Positions 10,176 to 19,925 of a DNA stretch of 64,000 nucleotides are shown here, piece after piece. How positions within the stretch are numbered: the first letter of the stretch is position 1; every line of letters begins with the position of its first letter. The position numbers and the translations under genes are program-made. The DNA comes from Photobacterium obscurum (lineage in GTDB: Bacteria > Pseudomonadota > Gammaproteobacteria > Enterobacterales > Vibrionaceae): the NCBI RefSeq assembly GCF_026191635.1, contig NZ_JAKRRW010000013.1:88428-152427 (forward strand), read 5' to 3'. The notes beneath the pieces are model-generated. The model was not told where the DNA came from, did not search any database, and saw only the letters and a program-made list of their open reading frames with translations.

Positions 10176-12059
10176 ATGACAGATCAAAGCTATAACGCTG
10201 GAGCCATTGAGGTTCTAAATGGCCTTGAGCCAGTACGCCGCCGTCCCGGCATGTACACCGATACGGCTCGGCCCAATCACCTTGGCCAAGAAGTAATTGA
10301 TAACAGTGTCGATGAAGCCCTGGCCGGCCACGCACGTAAAGTGGAAGTCATTCTTCATGCCGATCAGTCACTCGAGGTGATTGATGACGGTCGAGGGATG
10401 CCTGTTGATATTCACCCTGTCGAAGGGGTATCAGGGGTTGAGCTGATCCTTTGTAAGCTCCATGCTGGTGGTAAGTTCTCCAATGACAACTACCAGTTCT
10501 CTGGCGGCTTGCACGGGGTAGGTATTTCCGTCGTTAACGCCCTGTCGACCCGTGTTGAAGTCGCGGTAAAACGTGACGGTCAGGTTTACCAGATTGCTTT
10601 CGAGCATGGCGAAAAAGTCTCTGAGCTTGAAGTGATCGGCACCTGCGGACGCCGCGCTAAGGGAACGCGGGTTCATTTCTGGCCCGATGCCCAGTACTTC
10701 GACAGTGCTAAATTCTCGGTTTCCCGCCTCAAAAACAATTTAAAAGCCAAAGCGGTACTTTGCCCTGGGCTTGAAATCGTCTTTACCGATAAAACTGCAG
10801 ATGAAACGCTGCGCTGGTGTTATGAAGATGGCCTGAAAGACTATCTGGCAGAAGGCGTGAAGGGTTACACGTTACTGCCTGAAGAGCCGTTTACCGGCGT
10901 ATTCAGTGGCCAGACAGAAGCTGCTGATTGGGCACTGCTGTGGTTGCCTGAGGGCGGTGAGTTAATTACCGAAAGTTACGTTAACCTTATTCCGACCGCA
11001 CAGGGTGGTACCCATGTGAACGGCCTGCGTCAGGGCTTGCTCGATGCCATGCGTGAATTCTGTGAATTCCGTAACCTGCTACCGCGTGGCGTGAAGCTGA
11101 CGGCGGATGATATCTGGGACCGTTGTGCGTATGTTCTGTCTGTCAAAATGCAGGATCCGCAGTTTGCCGGCCAGACCAAAGAGCGCCTGTCTTCACGTCA
11201 GTGTGCTGCTTTCGTCTCTGGCGTGGTTAAAGATGCCTTTAGCCTGTGGCTGAATGAGCGCCCACAACTGGCGGAGCAACTGGCTGAAGTCTGTATTGCC
11301 AATGCCCACCGCCGGATGCGCGCGAGCAAGAAGGTCGTGCGTAAGAAAATCGCCTCGGGTCCTGCCTTGCCGGGTAAGCTAGCCGATTGTTCGCAGCAGG
11401 ATCTTAACCGTACCGAACTGTTCCTGGTGGAGGGTGACTCGGCGGGCGGTTCTGCCAAGCAGGCCCGTGACCGGATGTTCCAGGCTATCATGCCGCTGCG
11501 TGGTAAAATCCTTAATACATGGGAAGTATCGGCGGACCAGGTACTGGCCTCACAAGAGGTTCATGATATTTCTGTTGCGCTGGGGATTGACCCTGACAGC
11601 GATGACTTGAGCGGCTTGCGCTACGGTAAAATCTGCGTGCTGGCGGATGCGGACTCCGATGGTCTGCACATCGCCACCTTGCTGTGTGCCTTGTTCATGC
11701 GCCACTTCGAGGCGCTGGTTCGTGCCGGCCATGTTTATATTGCGATGCCACCGCTATATCGGATCGATTTGGCGAAAGAAGTGTACTATGCGCTGGATGA
11801 AGCCGAGAAAGAAGGTATTCTGGATCGCCTGAGCAGCAAGCGCGGTAAAGTGAATGTCCAGCGATTCAAAGGACTGGGTGAGATGAACCCGCTTCAGCTG
11901 CGTGAAACCACTATGGATCCGAATACTCGCCGCCTGGTGCAGCTAACCATTGATGATGATCAGCAAACGACTGACATGATGGATATGCTACTGGGCAAGA
12001 AGCGCGCAGAAGATCGCCGTCACTGGCTACAAGATAAAGGGGATATGGCCGAGGTATAA
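10176..12059 (+). CDS. parE: DNA topoisomerase IV subunit B
   Basis: ParE is the ATPase subunit of topoisomerase IV, which unlinks daughter chromosomes. The 627-residue protein (E. coli 630) has the GHKL ATP site (EVIDNSVDEALAGHA, DDGRGMP), the transducer region and a TOPRIM domain with EGDSAGGSAKQARDR and the metal-binding DADSDG. It ends with the DRRHWLQDKGDMAEV tail. The ATG at 10176 gives the family N-terminus (MTDQSYNAGAIEVLNGLEPV). No strong ribosome-binding site precedes it. A 142-bp gap after yqiA may hold its own promoter. Confidence 0.97.
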   Translation: MTDQSYNAGAIEVLNGLEPVRRRPGMYTDTARPNHLGQEVIDNSVDEALAGHARKVEVILHADQSLEVIDDGRGMPVDIHPVEGVSGVELILCKLHAGGKFSNDNYQFSGGLHGVGISVVNALSTRVEVAVKRDGQVYQIAFEHGEKVSELEVIGTCGRRAKGTRVHFWPDAQYFDSAKFSVSRLKNNLKAKAVLCPGLEIVFTDKTADETLRWCYEDGLKDYLAEGVKGYTLLPEEPFTGVFSGQTEAADWALLWLPEGGELITESYVNLIPTAQGGTHVNGLRQGLLDAMREFCEFRNLLPRGVKLTADDIWDRCAYVLSVKMQDPQFAGQTKERLSSRQCAAFVSGVVKDAFSLWLNERPQLAEQLAEVCIANAHRRMRASKKVVRKKIASGPALPGKLADCSQQDLNRTELFLVEGDSAGGSAKQARDRMFQAIMPLRGKILNTWEVSADQVLASQEVHDISVALGIDPDSDDLSGLRYGKICVLADADSDGLHIATLLCALFMRHFEALVRAGHVYIAMPPLYRIDLAKEVYYALDEAEKEGILDRLSSKRGKVNVQRFKGLGEMNPLQLRETTMDPNTRRLVQLTIDDDQQTTDMMDMLLGKKRAEDRRHWLQDKGDMAEV

Positions 12060-12160
12060 GGCTGCCGCCCTATGTCGCGCTATAAACTTACAAGAATATG
12101 CATGCTGGCTGCCCGTGAGCGCGGCCAGTTGCGAAGAAATACTGAACGGAATACCCCACG

Positions 12161-14425
12161 ATGACTGATGTCTCAATGGACGGCGTCGAACAGCTTCCGC
12201 TAAGGAAGTTTACCGAAGACGCTTATCTAAATTATTCCATGTACGTAATCATGGATCGTGCCTTGCCATTTATCGGTGACGGCTTGAAACCGGTACAGCG
12301 CCGTATTATTTATGCGATGTCTGAGCTGGGTCTGTCGGCGACGGCGAAATACAAGAAATCAGCCCGTACTGTCGGTGACGTACTGGGTAAATACCATCCG
12401 CACGGTGATTCGGCCTGTTATGAAGCCATGGTGCTGATGGCGCAGCCATTCTCGTACCGTTACCCGCTGGTTGATGGCCAGGGTAACTGGGGTGCGCCGG
12501 ATGATCCTAAGTCCTTTGCGGCGATGCGTTATACCGAATCACGCCTGTCCCGTTTTTCCGAAGTGCTATTGGGCGAGCTTGGCCAGGGTACGGTTGATTG
12601 GGTGCCAAACTTTGACGGCACGATGAAAGAGCCGAAGATGCTGCCTGCGCGCCTGCCGCATATCCTGCTTAACGGCATCACCGGTATTGCGGTGGGTATG
12701 GCGACGGATATTCCGCCGCACAACGCCCGTGAAGTTGCCAATGCCGCAGTACACCTGATTGAGAATCCGAAAGCCGATCTTGACGGCCTGATGGAGTTTG
12801 TCAAAGGCCCTGACTATCCGACCGAAGCCGAAATTATCACCTCTGCGGTAGATCTGAAAAAAGTCTACCGTACCGGTAAGGGCAGCATTAAGATGCGTGC
12901 GGTTTGGCATAAAGAGAACGGTGATATCGTGATCACCTCTCTGCCGCACCAGGTATCGGGCTCGAAACTGCTTGAGCAGATTGCCAGCCAGATGCGGGCG
13001 AAGAAGCTGCCGATGGTCGACGATTTACGTGATGAGTCGGATCATGAAAACCCAACCCGTATTGTGATTGTGCCACGCTCTAATCGAATTGATTGTGAGC
13101 CGTTGATGAATCACCTGTTTGCCTCGACCGATTTGGAAAAGAGCTTCCGCGTTAACCTGAATATGCTGGGCCTGGACGGCCGTCCGCAGGTGAAGGGGCT
13201 GGTGGCAATTCTTTCTGAATGGCTTGAGTTCCGCCGTGCGACCGTGCGCCGTCGCTTGCAACACCGCTTAGACAAGGTGCTGGCGCGTTTGCATATCCTT
13301 GAAGGTTTGCTGGCGGCTTACCTTAATATCGATGAAGTGATTGAGATCATCCGTAATGAAGATGATCCGAAAGCCGAGCTGATGTCACGCTTTGAGTTGA
13401 CGGCGATTCAGGCTGATGCCATTCTGGAAATCAAGTTGCGCCAGCTGGCGAAGCTGGAAGAGATCAAGATCCGCGGTGAGCAGGATGAGTTGGCCAAAGA
13501 GCGCGATCAGCTGGAGAAGCTACTGGGTTCTGAGCGTCGACTAAATACGTTGATTAAGAAAGAAATTCAGGCCGATGCCGAGAAGTACGGTGATGATCGC
13601 CGTTCGCCTTTGGTTGAGCGTGCCGAAGCCAAGGCGCTGACTGAACGTGATTTGATCCCGAGCGAGGCCATCACGGTTGTGTTGTCCGAGAAAGGTTGGA
13701 TCCGTCATGCCAAAGGTCATGAGGTTGATCCAACCAGCCTGAGCTATAAGTCGGGTGATAACTACCTGGCCCATGCTCGTGGTAAGAGTAACCTTCCGGC
13801 GATCTTTATCGGTACCGATGGTCGCAGCTATGCGCTGGAATCCCACACCTTGCCTTCGGCGCGAAGCCAGGGCGAGCCGATCACCGGTCGCCTGAACCTT
13901 ACACCGGGCAGCCATATGCGTCAGGTATTGATGGCCGACGACGATCAACAGTGGTTGATGGGTTCGGATGCCGGTTATGGCTTTATCTGTAAGACCGCCG
14001 ACATGGTATCGAAGAACAAGAGTGGTAAGGCATTGCTGACAGTACCTGAGAGTGCTGAAGTGATGGCACCGCAGCCTATTTCGAACCTCGATACTGATGA
14101 TGTCTTGGTGATCACCAATGAAGGCCGGATGTTGCTGTTCCCGATCAAAGACTTGCCTCAGCTAAGCAAAGGTAAGGGGAATAAGATCATTAATATTCCG
14201 GCGGCACGTTCCAAGGCGCGCGAGGAGTTCTTGTCGCAGTTGGTGGTATTGCCGGCAGGCAGTCATGTCACCCTTTATGCGGGGAAACGCAAGCTGGGCT
14301 TGAAACCATCGGATCTGGATAACTTCCGGGGTGAGCGTGGTCGCCGGGGTGCAATGCTGCCTCGCGGTCTGCAGCGAGTCACCCGGATGGAAGTCGAACA
14401 GCCGGACGCGGCGGCTGAAGAATAA
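12161..14425 (+). CDS. parC: DNA topoisomerase IV subunit A
   Basis: ParC cuts and rejoins DNA in topoisomerase IV together with ParE. It is 754 residues (E. coli 752). The winged-helix and tower region carries the catalytic tyrosine at about residue 124 ([12 protein letters not shown]). The quinolone-resistance region reads [13 protein letters not shown], with the usual sensitive-type Ser84 and Glu88 (Ser80 and Glu84 in E. coli numbering). The C-terminal half forms the DNA-wrapping beta-pinwheel. The gene follows parE by 101 bp and ends at a strong terminator. Confidence 0.97.
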   Translation: MTDVSMDGVEQLPLRKFTEDAYLNYSMYVIMDRALPFIGDGLKPVQRRIIYAMSELGLSATAKYKKSARTVGDVLGKYHPHGDSACYEAMVLMAQPFSYRYPLVDGQGNWGAPDDPKSFAAMRYTESRLSRFSEVLLGELGQGTVDWVPNFDGTMKEPKMLPARLPHILLNGITGIAVGMATDIPPHNAREVANAAVHLIENPKADLDGLMEFVKGPDYPTEAEIITSAVDLKKVYRTGKGSIKMRAVWHKENGDIVITSLPHQVSGSKLLEQIASQMRAKKLPMVDDLRDESDHENPTRIVIVPRSNRIDCEPLMNHLFASTDLEKSFRVNLNMLGLDGRPQVKGLVAILSEWLEFRRATVRRRLQHRLDKVLARLHILEGLLAAYLNIDEVIEIIRNEDDPKAELMSRFELTAIQADAILEIKLRQLAKLEEIKIRGEQDELAKERDQLEKLLGSERRLNTLIKKEIQADAEKYGDDRRSPLVERAEAKALTERDLIPSEAITVVLSEKGWIRHAKGHEVDPTSLSYKSGDNYLAHARGKSNLPAIFIGTDGRSYALESHTLPSARSQGEPITGRLNLTPGSHMRQVLMADDDQQWLMGSDAGYGFICKTADMVSKNKSGKALLTVPESAEVMAPQPISNLDTDDVLVITNEGRMLLFPIKDLPQLSKGKGNKIINIPAARSKAREEFLSQLVVLPAGSHVTLYAGKRKLGLKPSDLDNFRGERGRRGAMLPRGLQRVTRMEVEQPDAAAEE

Positions 14426-14453
14426 GCCGAACTGGTTGTTATATAATGACTTA

Positions 14454-14484
14454 GAAGCCCTCGATGGAGGGCTTTTTTATTTTT
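14454..14484 (+). terminator. terminator after parC
   Basis: The stem AAGCCCTC / GAGGGCTT (with the loop around GATG) is followed by TTTTTTATTTTT, a classic Rho-independent terminator. Confidence 0.9.
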
Positions 14485-14577
14485 GTGGAGCCGCCCTGAA
14501 TAAATTGTACACATAAGGGGTGTAATTTCCCGTTGCCTGAGTATACTAGCGAACGCTTGTACGCTGAGGAGAGCTCC

Positions 14578-15306
14578 ATGATATTTTTGTTGCGCATTAT
14601 CGCCGTTACAATTTTTGCTGTTGTCATGTTTGTGTTTGGTTGCGGCTATTGCTTACTGAGCCCGCGCAACCCGAAGAACGTTCATAATGTTGGCCGTTAT
14701 TTTTGCAAGATGGCACGTATTCTAGGGATTAAACTGGAGCTCCGTTATGCCGAAGGGGCTGACGATGTTGGTGCCAGTATTTATGTTGCGAACCACCAGA
14801 ATAACTACGACCTGTTTACGGTCTCTGGTGCCATCATGCCTCGCACGGTAACCGTTGGTAAGAAAAGCCTGATTTGGATGCCGTTATTTGGCCAGCTGTA
14901 TTGGCTGACCGGCAACATTCTGATTGACCGTGCTAATCGTAGCCGGGCCGCAGGTACCATTAGCCAGATTGTTGAGAAGATCAAACAGCTTCAGGTATCG
15001 GTCTGGATGTTCCCTGAAGGTACCCGCTCTCGTGGCCGCGGTCTGCTACCGTTCAAGACGGGGGCGTTTCATGCCGCGATCGGGGCACAGGTTCCAGTTG
15101 TCCCAATCGTTTGTAGTTCGACCGATCATGTTAAAATGAACCGTTGGGACAACGGAGTCGTGATTGTCGAGGTAATGCCGCCGGTATCGACCGAAGGCTA
15201 TACTAAAGAAGATGTCCGTAAGCTGTCGGATCAGTGTCGAACCATGATGGAAAACAAACTGACCGAGCTCAATGTCGAAGCCAGTCAGCGCTCAGCAAAA
15301 AAGTGA
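14578..15306 (+). CDS. plsC: 1-acylglycerol-3-phosphate O-acyltransferase
   Basis: PlsC acylates lysophosphatidic acid to phosphatidic acid at the inner membrane, the second acylation in phospholipid synthesis. The 242-residue protein starts with a membrane helix (FLLRIIAVTIFAVVMFVFG). It then carries acyltransferase motif I NHQNNYD, the KKSLIWMPLFGQLYW block and EGTRSRGRG. The ATG at 14578 is preceded by GAGGAGAG at the right distance, so the upstream in-frame codons are not used. It sits beside parC as in E. coli. Confidence 0.96.
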   Translation: MIFLLRIIAVTIFAVVMFVFGCGYCLLSPRNPKNVHNVGRYFCKMARILGIKLELRYAEGADDVGASIYVANHQNNYDLFTVSGAIMPRTVTVGKKSLIWMPLFGQLYWLTGNILIDRANRSRAAGTISQIVEKIKQLQVSVWMFPEGTRSRGRGLLPFKTGAFHAAIGAQVPVVPIVCSSTDHVKMNRWDNGVVIVEVMPPVSTEGYTKEDVRKLSDQCRTMMENKLTELNVEASQRSAKK

Positions 15307-15347
15307 TGACATAATATCACCTTGTTAAGGCAGGTTTAGATTGAAAT

Positions 15348-15376
15348 AAGGACATGCTTGGCGTGTCCTTTTTGTT
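15348..15376 (+). terminator. terminator after plsC
   Basis: A ten-base stem, AAGGACATGC against GCGTGTCCTT (one G-U pair, loop TTG), runs into TTTTTG. It separates plsC from idi. Confidence 0.8.
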
Positions 15377-15394
15377 TGTGTTGATGTAGATATC

Positions 15395-15916
15395 ATGATT
15401 GAAGAACAAGTTGTATTAGTGGATCCGCAGGGCCGGGTGCAGGGATTGCAGGAAAAAATGCAGGCACACCGGGAAGGGGCTTTACATCTGGCTTTTTCTG
15501 TTTTGCTCTACCGTGAAACCGATAAAGGCAGAGAGTTTCTGATGCAGCAACGGGCTTTGGGCAAGTATCACAGCGGTGGGCTGTGGACCAATACCTGCTG
15601 TTCTCATCCCCGCCAGGGAGAAACGATGGAGCAGGCTGGGCTACGTCGACTGGGGGAAGAAATGGGGATCAGCGGTATCAGGCAACTGGAAGATATCGCG
15701 ACTTTCCTGTATCGCGCCGAACTGGATAACCAGCTGGTAGAGCACGAGCTGGATCATGTGCTGGTTGCCTGTGCGTCAGATTTTGATATTGCACCGAATG
15801 CCGATGAGGTAATGGCCTATCGCTGGTGGCCGCAGGCAGAGCTAGAGTGTGCCGTCGAGTCTGAGCCTGAACTATTTACGGCTTGGTTTCCGCAGGTTCT
15901 GGCACATACGCTCTGA
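15395..15916 (+). CDS. idi: isopentenyl-diphosphate delta-isomerase, type 1
   Basis: Idi interconverts isopentenyl and dimethylallyl diphosphate, balancing the two precursors of isoprenoids. The 173-residue protein has the Nudix-like fold of type 1 enzymes. It shows LHLAFSVLLY, GGLWTNTCCSHP with the catalytic cysteine in the second C of TCCSHP, and HELDHV supplying the glutamate. The proton-relay and metal-binding histidines are present (HREGALH, CCSHP). The gene is single, between two terminators. In bacteria that use the MEP pathway the enzyme is optional. The ribosome-binding site is weak. Confidence 0.93.
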   Translation: MIEEQVVLVDPQGRVQGLQEKMQAHREGALHLAFSVLLYRETDKGREFLMQQRALGKYHSGGLWTNTCCSHPRQGETMEQAGLRRLGEEMGISGIRQLEDIATFLYRAELDNQLVEHELDHVLVACASDFDIAPNADEVMAYRWWPQAELECAVESEPELFTAWFPQVLAHTL

Positions 15917-15936
15917 AGGCCGTATTCGAGCAGATA

Positions 15937-15969
15937 TAAAAAAAGCTGTCATCTGACAGCTTTTTTTTC
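15937..15969. terminator. bidirectional terminator between idi and ridA
   Basis: The stem AAGCTGTC / GACAGCTT has loop ATCT, with A-runs on one side and eight T on the other. It serves both convergent genes. Confidence 0.9.
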
Positions 15970-15980
15970 GCCCAAATCGA

Positions 15981-16367
15981 TTACTTGCGTACAGCGATCG
16001 CTTCGATTTCGATCTTCACATCTTTAGGCAGACGTGCAACTTCAACACAAGAGCGTGCTGGGTAAGGGGCATTGTGCTCGTCAAAGAACTTGCCGTAAAC
16101 GTCATTGACTGTCGCGAAGTCATTCAGGTCTTTTACAAACACAGTCATCTTCACAATGTCAGCCACTTTCAGGCCCGAAGATTCAACCACTGCTTTTACA
16201 TTTTCCAGTGACTGGCGTGCCTGCTCAGCGATATCGTCAGACACTTCACCCGTTGCAGGGTTTACAGGGATCTGACCTGAAGTGAGTACCATATTGCCAA
16301 GGTCAACACCTTGTACGTAAGGGCCGATAGCCGCTGGAGCTTGATCTGTGTGTAGTACTTGAGTCAT
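15981..16367 (-). CDS. ridA: 2-iminobutanoate/2-iminopropanoate deaminase
   Basis: RidA hydrolyses reactive enamines and imines released by PLP enzymes such as threonine dehydratase, protecting other PLP enzymes. The 128-residue protein carries the YjgF/RidA signature at its end (PARSCVEVARLPKDVKIEIEAIA), including the substrate-binding arginine, and the GQIPVNPATGE loop. An AAGGACA ribosome-binding site precedes the ATG. In E. coli the gene sits just downstream of pyrBI. Here an argR-like gene and a serine protease gene have been inserted between them. Confidence 0.96.
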   Translation of the reverse strand: MTQVLHTDQAPAAIGPYVQGVDLGNMVLTSGQIPVNPATGEVSDDIAEQARQSLENVKAVVESSGLKVADIVKMTVFVKDLNDFATVNDVYGKFFDEHNAPYPARSCVEVARLPKDVKIEIEAIAVRK

Positions 16368-16476
16368 TGATTGTCCTTACTAAGTCATTCACAACCTACA
16401 TTGATAGGGCACTAGTTTGCAGCCCAAAATCGTTTAGGTCAAAGGATTTCCTATCTGTTGTGGCACGCTTGTCGGG

Positions 16477-16971
16477 TTATACAGGGATCCCTAGTCGAGC
16501 CTTGACCACGCGCTCGCAGTGGTCGATACGATTGATGTCTTTGGGGGCGACCATCACTGTGTCATTACCGCCAACGGTCCCCAGGATCTCAGCATGGGGT
16601 TGAATATCAATCAGGCGGGCAACCAGTTGTGCGCCACCAGGGTGGGTTTTGACAACCACCACCAGTTGGTTATGGGTAATAAACTCAATCTGCGATGCAA
16701 TTGAAGAACCAACTTGCACCGGTTCATTTTCGACCGTTAGGCAATAGACTTTTTTGCCATAGGCATTGGGCACTTTGGCGACACCCAGTCGGGAAAGCAG
16801 GCGCGAGACGGTTGACTGACTAACATCATCAAAACCCATGTCGATTAACCGCTGGCGGATATCATCCTGGGTTGAGAAGCTCTGCTGCTGAAGCAGGCGC
16901 TTGCAGGCTGTGGTGATGCTCTCATCAGTAGAAATTACATCAATCGCTCCGTGCATATTGGATCCATTCAC
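16477..16971 (-). CDS. argR: ArgR-type arginine repressor, diverged second copy
   Basis: An arginine-responsive hexameric repressor of 164 residues. The N-terminal winged helix reads TQDDIRQRLIDMGFDDVSQSTVSRLLSRLG. The C-terminal arginine-binding domain keeps GGNDTVMVAP, the counterpart of the family GxDT motif. AAGGAG followed by a six-base spacer points to a GTG start at 16971. It is distant from the E. coli sequence, and its place next to ridA and near the arc genes suggests a dedicated regulator of arginine catabolism. The canonical biosynthetic argR is usually beside mdh, outside this window. Its own upstream region carries overlapping TGCATAA half-sites, which fits autoregulation. Confidence 0.88.
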   Translation of the reverse strand: MNGSNMHGAIDVISTDESITTACKRLLQQQSFSTQDDIRQRLIDMGFDDVSQSTVSRLLSRLGVAKVPNAYGKKVYCLTVENEPVQVGSSIASQIEFITHNQLVVVVKTHPGGAQLVARLIDIQPHAEILGTVGGNDTVMVAPKDINRIDHCERVVKARLGIPV

Positions 16972-17103
16972 GGGCAACTCCTTGTTATTTTATAGGGTAT
17001 TAAGATCGTATCGTTATAGTTACCAGTATGATGCTGATGGGAGACGAGCTCTTCGCAGCCATAAGTATGATTTTTCATTGCTGGCAATAGGCGCAAGATA
17101 TAA

Positions 17104-17149
17104 TGAATTGATTGCATAATCTTGCATAAGCATCATAGCAATAATGCAA
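17104..17149. promoter_or_regulatory. candidate ARG boxes upstream of argR
   Basis: Two TGCATAA half-sites lie exactly 10 bp apart (17113 and 17123), preceded by TGAATTGATTGCA and followed by AATAATGCA. The 14-mer TGCATAATCTTGCA has the two-half-site layout of an ArgR operator. Binding by this repressor is inferred. Confidence 0.4.
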
Positions 17150-17236
17150 AAATGTTTTATTGACCCTAATCACCAAAATAAAAAGCCGATTTTGTCCTCA
17201 ATATGAGGAATTATCTCCCGATTGATTTAGCCGACT

Positions 17237-18238
17237 TTATGGCTTCATTGGTGTGTGTTTTTGTTGTTTGGATGTTAACTGAGGCTCGGTTTCAGGCTCA
17301 TTACTGATACCTGACAAGGCTTCGGCGCTGTTTTCCTGGGGGCGCCTTTTCGAAGGGGGAAAATAGGTTGAGGTCACTGGTGTTCGACTACTGATTTGTG
17401 ATGCCGTGGTATCTATATCGTTTGGGTTATTGGGCGAAGAGAATTGGTTGATATTATTTTTTGGTATTTCGTTTGAAGTTGGCGCGGCATTTGCTCTAAC
17501 ACTTGCAGTATTAGTGACCGTACGATTTGGTTGGTTGAGACTGGCGACATAGTCGGAAACCTGGACTGAGGCTAATTCTGTACTGGCTGACGATACCTCG
17601 ATATCGAGTGAATCTAACCAGTCAAAAATCAGGGTCGCAGGGACAAATTGACTGTAACGAATCGCGGGGCGCAGGTTTTCTAGGTCTTCTGGATTATGGA
17701 CAATCGCAACCGTGATCCCCGCGATTTCACCGTTCTGGTTGAATACCGGGCCGCCACTCATGCCAGACATGACCGGAGCATCACTGAGGGAATAAAGGCA
17801 GTCCGTATTGGTGTCGATGACATCTTGCAGGTATTTACCATCCCCCTTAATTTTGTTGCCCAGTACGGAGTGGCCGTGGTGGGAAACCGGTTGGTCGGGG
17901 TAGATCAACCCCCAGGTCGGAACATAATCGGAGTGGCGGCGGATCAGCGACAGATCGCAGTAAGGGTGGTGGATCACATCAAAGTCCCAAGACAGTTGAG
18001 CGACATGCTTGGCGGTGATCATATACTGCTCGTTTACCGGTACGGCTGAGCCAAATCCGCCAAGCAGCAAGGGAACACCGATCATGACCATTTGATTGGC
18101 ATTGCTGCTGGAAGCCTGGCTGACCGGGCCGTTGCTCATAATGCAACCCGAGAGAAAAAACGTGCTGATCAGTAACAGAGACAGTAAGGCTGCATGTAAC
18201 CGGAGAAAAAGTGAACGGGGAGTATCTATCTGCTTCAT
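17237..18238 (-). CDS. lipoprotein trypsin-like serine protease with disordered tail
   Basis: The 333-residue product has a lipoprotein signal peptide ending in LSGC, so it is probably anchored to a membrane from the periplasm side. The next 190 residues form a chymotrypsin-fold protease. The His is in MITAKHVA, the Asp in YCDLSLIRR and the Ser in SGMSGGPVFN, so the triad appears complete. The last 110 residues are rich in Asn, Ser, Thr and Pro and look unfolded. The ATG ending at 18238 follows AAAGG. Its substrate is unknown. It stands between argR and pyrI, where E. coli has nothing comparable, and seems to be its own transcription unit. Confidence 0.82.
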   Translation of the reverse strand: MKQIDTPRSLFLRLHAALLSLLLISTFFLSGCIMSNGPVSQASSSNANQMVMIGVPLLLGGFGSAVPVNEQYMITAKHVAQLSWDFDVIHHPYCDLSLIRRHSDYVPTWGLIYPDQPVSHHGHSVLGNKIKGDGKYLQDVIDTNTDCLYSLSDAPVMSGMSGGPVFNQNGEIAGITVAIVHNPEDLENLRPAIRYSQFVPATLIFDWLDSLDIEVSSASTELASVQVSDYVASLNQPNRTVTNTASVRANAAPTSNEIPKNNINQFSSPNNPNDIDTTASQISSRTPVTSTYFPPSKRRPQENSAEALSGISNEPETEPQLTSKQQKHTPMKP

Positions 18239-18360
18239 ACCACGACCTTTTGAACTGAGGGTTCCAGCGGTCACTGACAAGCTTCAGTTCCGGTGGTTTT
18301 TGATGTGATTGTTCAAAAGTAGAGCGAGGTTAGGGGGCAGGTTTGTATTAGAACTGAGAA

Positions 18361-18400
18361 TAAAAAAACCGGCTCACAGTTGAGCCGGTTGTCTTATTTT
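18361..18400 (-). terminator. terminator after pyrI
   Basis: A perfect ten-base stem, AACCGGCTCA / TGAGCCGGTT with loop CAGT, reads on the minus strand into seven T. It ends the pyrBI transcript. TTATTTTTA on the other side may also stop plus-strand transcription. Confidence 0.88.
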
Positions 18401-18423
18401 TAAGGCAAGGGGGCTGCCGAGGA

Positions 18424-18888
18424 TTAATTGTGCTCGGTAACAATCTCGCGCGAGAAGACTTTTTCGCAGTATTTACATTTCAGCTGTACGTCTTCGTTTT
18501 TGCCGATGACCTTGAAGCTGCTGTCTACCGGTTCGCCGTGGGTGATACAGTTGCTGTTCGGGCACTTGAAGATGGCATTGATCTGCTCGGGCAGAGACAG
18601 GTTCAGCTTCTTCACCACCTCGTAGTTTTCAATCTGGTTGACGGTTGCTTTCGGTGCATAAAGAGCCAGTTGGTTTGCCTGATCTTCCGAGATAAAGATG
18701 TTTTCAATCTTAATCAGATCCTTGGCGCCCAGTGCGGATGATGGCAGGTTCAAGCCAACGGTCACGCGCTGGTTGGTTTTGTGCATTTTGAACAGTTTTA
18801 GAACTTTGATCCCAACATTTGCCGGAATATGGTCGATAACAGAGCCGTTCTTGATTGCTTCAACCTGTAGTTGAGTTTCCTTAGTCAT
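18424..18888 (-). CDS. pyrI: aspartate carbamoyltransferase regulatory subunit
   Basis: PyrI joins the catalytic PyrB trimers into the allosteric holoenzyme and binds CTP and ATP. The protein is 154 residues (E. coli 153). The N-terminal nucleotide-binding domain ([20 protein letters not shown]) is followed by a zinc domain with four cysteines in CPNSNC and CKYC. The ATG ending at 18888 lies nine bases after AGGAG and begins the family N-terminus. It lies 16 bp behind pyrB in the same operon. Confidence 0.97.
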   Translation of the reverse strand: MTKETQLQVEAIKNGSVIDHIPANVGIKVLKLFKMHKTNQRVTVGLNLPSSALGAKDLIKIENIFISEDQANQLALYAPKATVNQIENYEVVKKLNLSLPEQINAIFKCPNSNCITHGEPVDSSFKVIGKNEDVQLKCKYCEKVFSREIVTEHN

Positions 18889-18904
18889 AACTGTCATCTC
18901 CTGC

Positions 18905-19834
18905 TTATAGTTGTTCGTTAAGTACAAGTGCTAGTAGGGCTTCGCGCGCGTATACACCATTTTCGGCTTGCTGGAAGTAGTAAGCGTGTTTGGTCTTGTC
19001 CACATCGACGGTGATTTCATCGACGCGTGGCAGCGGGTGCAGTACCTTCAGGTTGTCACGGGCTTCTTTTAGCATCTCGGCCGTCAGGATATAGGCCGCC
19101 TTCATGTGGGCATATTCGGATTCGTCAAAGCGTTCCTTCTGGACACGGGTCATGTACAGAACGTCCAGCTGAGGGATGACTTCTTCGATAGTGTTGTGGA
19201 GGCTGTAGCTAATACCGGCTTCGTCCAGTTCTTCGCAGATGTAATCTGGCATTGCCAAGATTTCCGGAGCAATGAAGAAGAAGTTCACATTGTTGAACTT
19301 TGATAGGGCCTGGGTCAGGGAGTGAACCGTACGGCCGTATTTCAAGTCACCAACGAAAGCGACATTCAGGTTATCCAGGCGTCCTTGGGTTTCGAAGATG
19401 CTGAATAAATCCAGCAGGGTTTGGGTTGGGTGCTGGTTGGCACCGTCACCACCGTTGACAACCGGCACGCCGTTTGAGAATTCAGATGCCAGACGAGCTG
19501 CGCCTTCCTGAGGGTGGCGCATGACAAAAGCGTCGACGTACGAAGAGATAACTTGCACCGAGTCCGCCAGTGTTTCCCCTTTCTTGGCTAGCGAGGTGTT
19601 GCCGCCGTTATCAAAGCCGATAACTGTACCACCTAGGCGCTGAACGGCAGTCTCGAAAGACAGGCGGGTACGTGTTGATGGCTCAAAGAAGCAGCTCGCC
19701 ACAACTTTATTTTTTAGTAGCTCTGGGTTTGGCTCTGCTTTCAGTTTTCCAGCAGTTTCAACAATAAGTTCAAGTTCACTTCGGTTTAGTTCCGGAATGG
19801 AGATGATGTGTTTTTGAAACAACGAGTTCGCCAT
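18905..19834 (-). CDS. pyrB: aspartate carbamoyltransferase catalytic subunit
   Basis: PyrB makes carbamoyl-aspartate from carbamoyl phosphate and aspartate, the committed step of pyrimidine synthesis. At 309 residues it matches E. coli PyrB. The carbamoyl phosphate motif is [11 protein letters not shown] and the aspartate loop is [15 protein letters not shown] precedes the ATG. A leader peptide and terminator lie just upstream and should control it in response to UTP. The neighbouring arcB gene encodes a paralogous transcarbamylase that uses the same carbamoyl phosphate pool. Confidence 0.97.
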   Translation of the reverse strand: MANSLFQKHIISIPELNRSELELIVETAGKLKAEPNPELLKNKVVASCFFEPSTRTRLSFETAVQRLGGTVIGFDNGGNTSLAKKGETLADSVQVISSYVDAFVMRHPQEGAARLASEFSNGVPVVNGGDGANQHPTQTLLDLFSIFETQGRLDNLNVAFVGDLKYGRTVHSLTQALSKFNNVNFFFIAPEILAMPDYICEELDEAGISYSLHNTIEEVIPQLDVLYMTRVQKERFDESEYAHMKAAYILTAEMLKEARDNLKVLHPLPRVDEITVDVDKTKHAYYFQQAENGVYAREALLALVLNEQL

Positions 19835-19887
19835 GGCTTCTCTTCCCTATATAGATAACTGATAGTGTCTGCTCTCACGCAAAAAGC

Positions 19888-19925
19888 AGACAAAAAAAAG
19901 CCCCCTTAAAAAAGGAGGCTCTTTT
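19888..19925 (-). terminator. pyrBI attenuator terminator
   Basis: On the minus strand AGCCTCC pairs with GGGGGCT (one G-U pair) across a T-rich loop and is followed by eight T. The hairpin overlaps the stop codon of the leader ORF, the layout expected of a UTP-sensitive attenuator ahead of pyrB. Confidence 0.85.

Noticed and set aside
12400..12440. Quinolone-resistance change in parC
   Set aside because: The region keeps the sensitive-type Ser and Glu residues.
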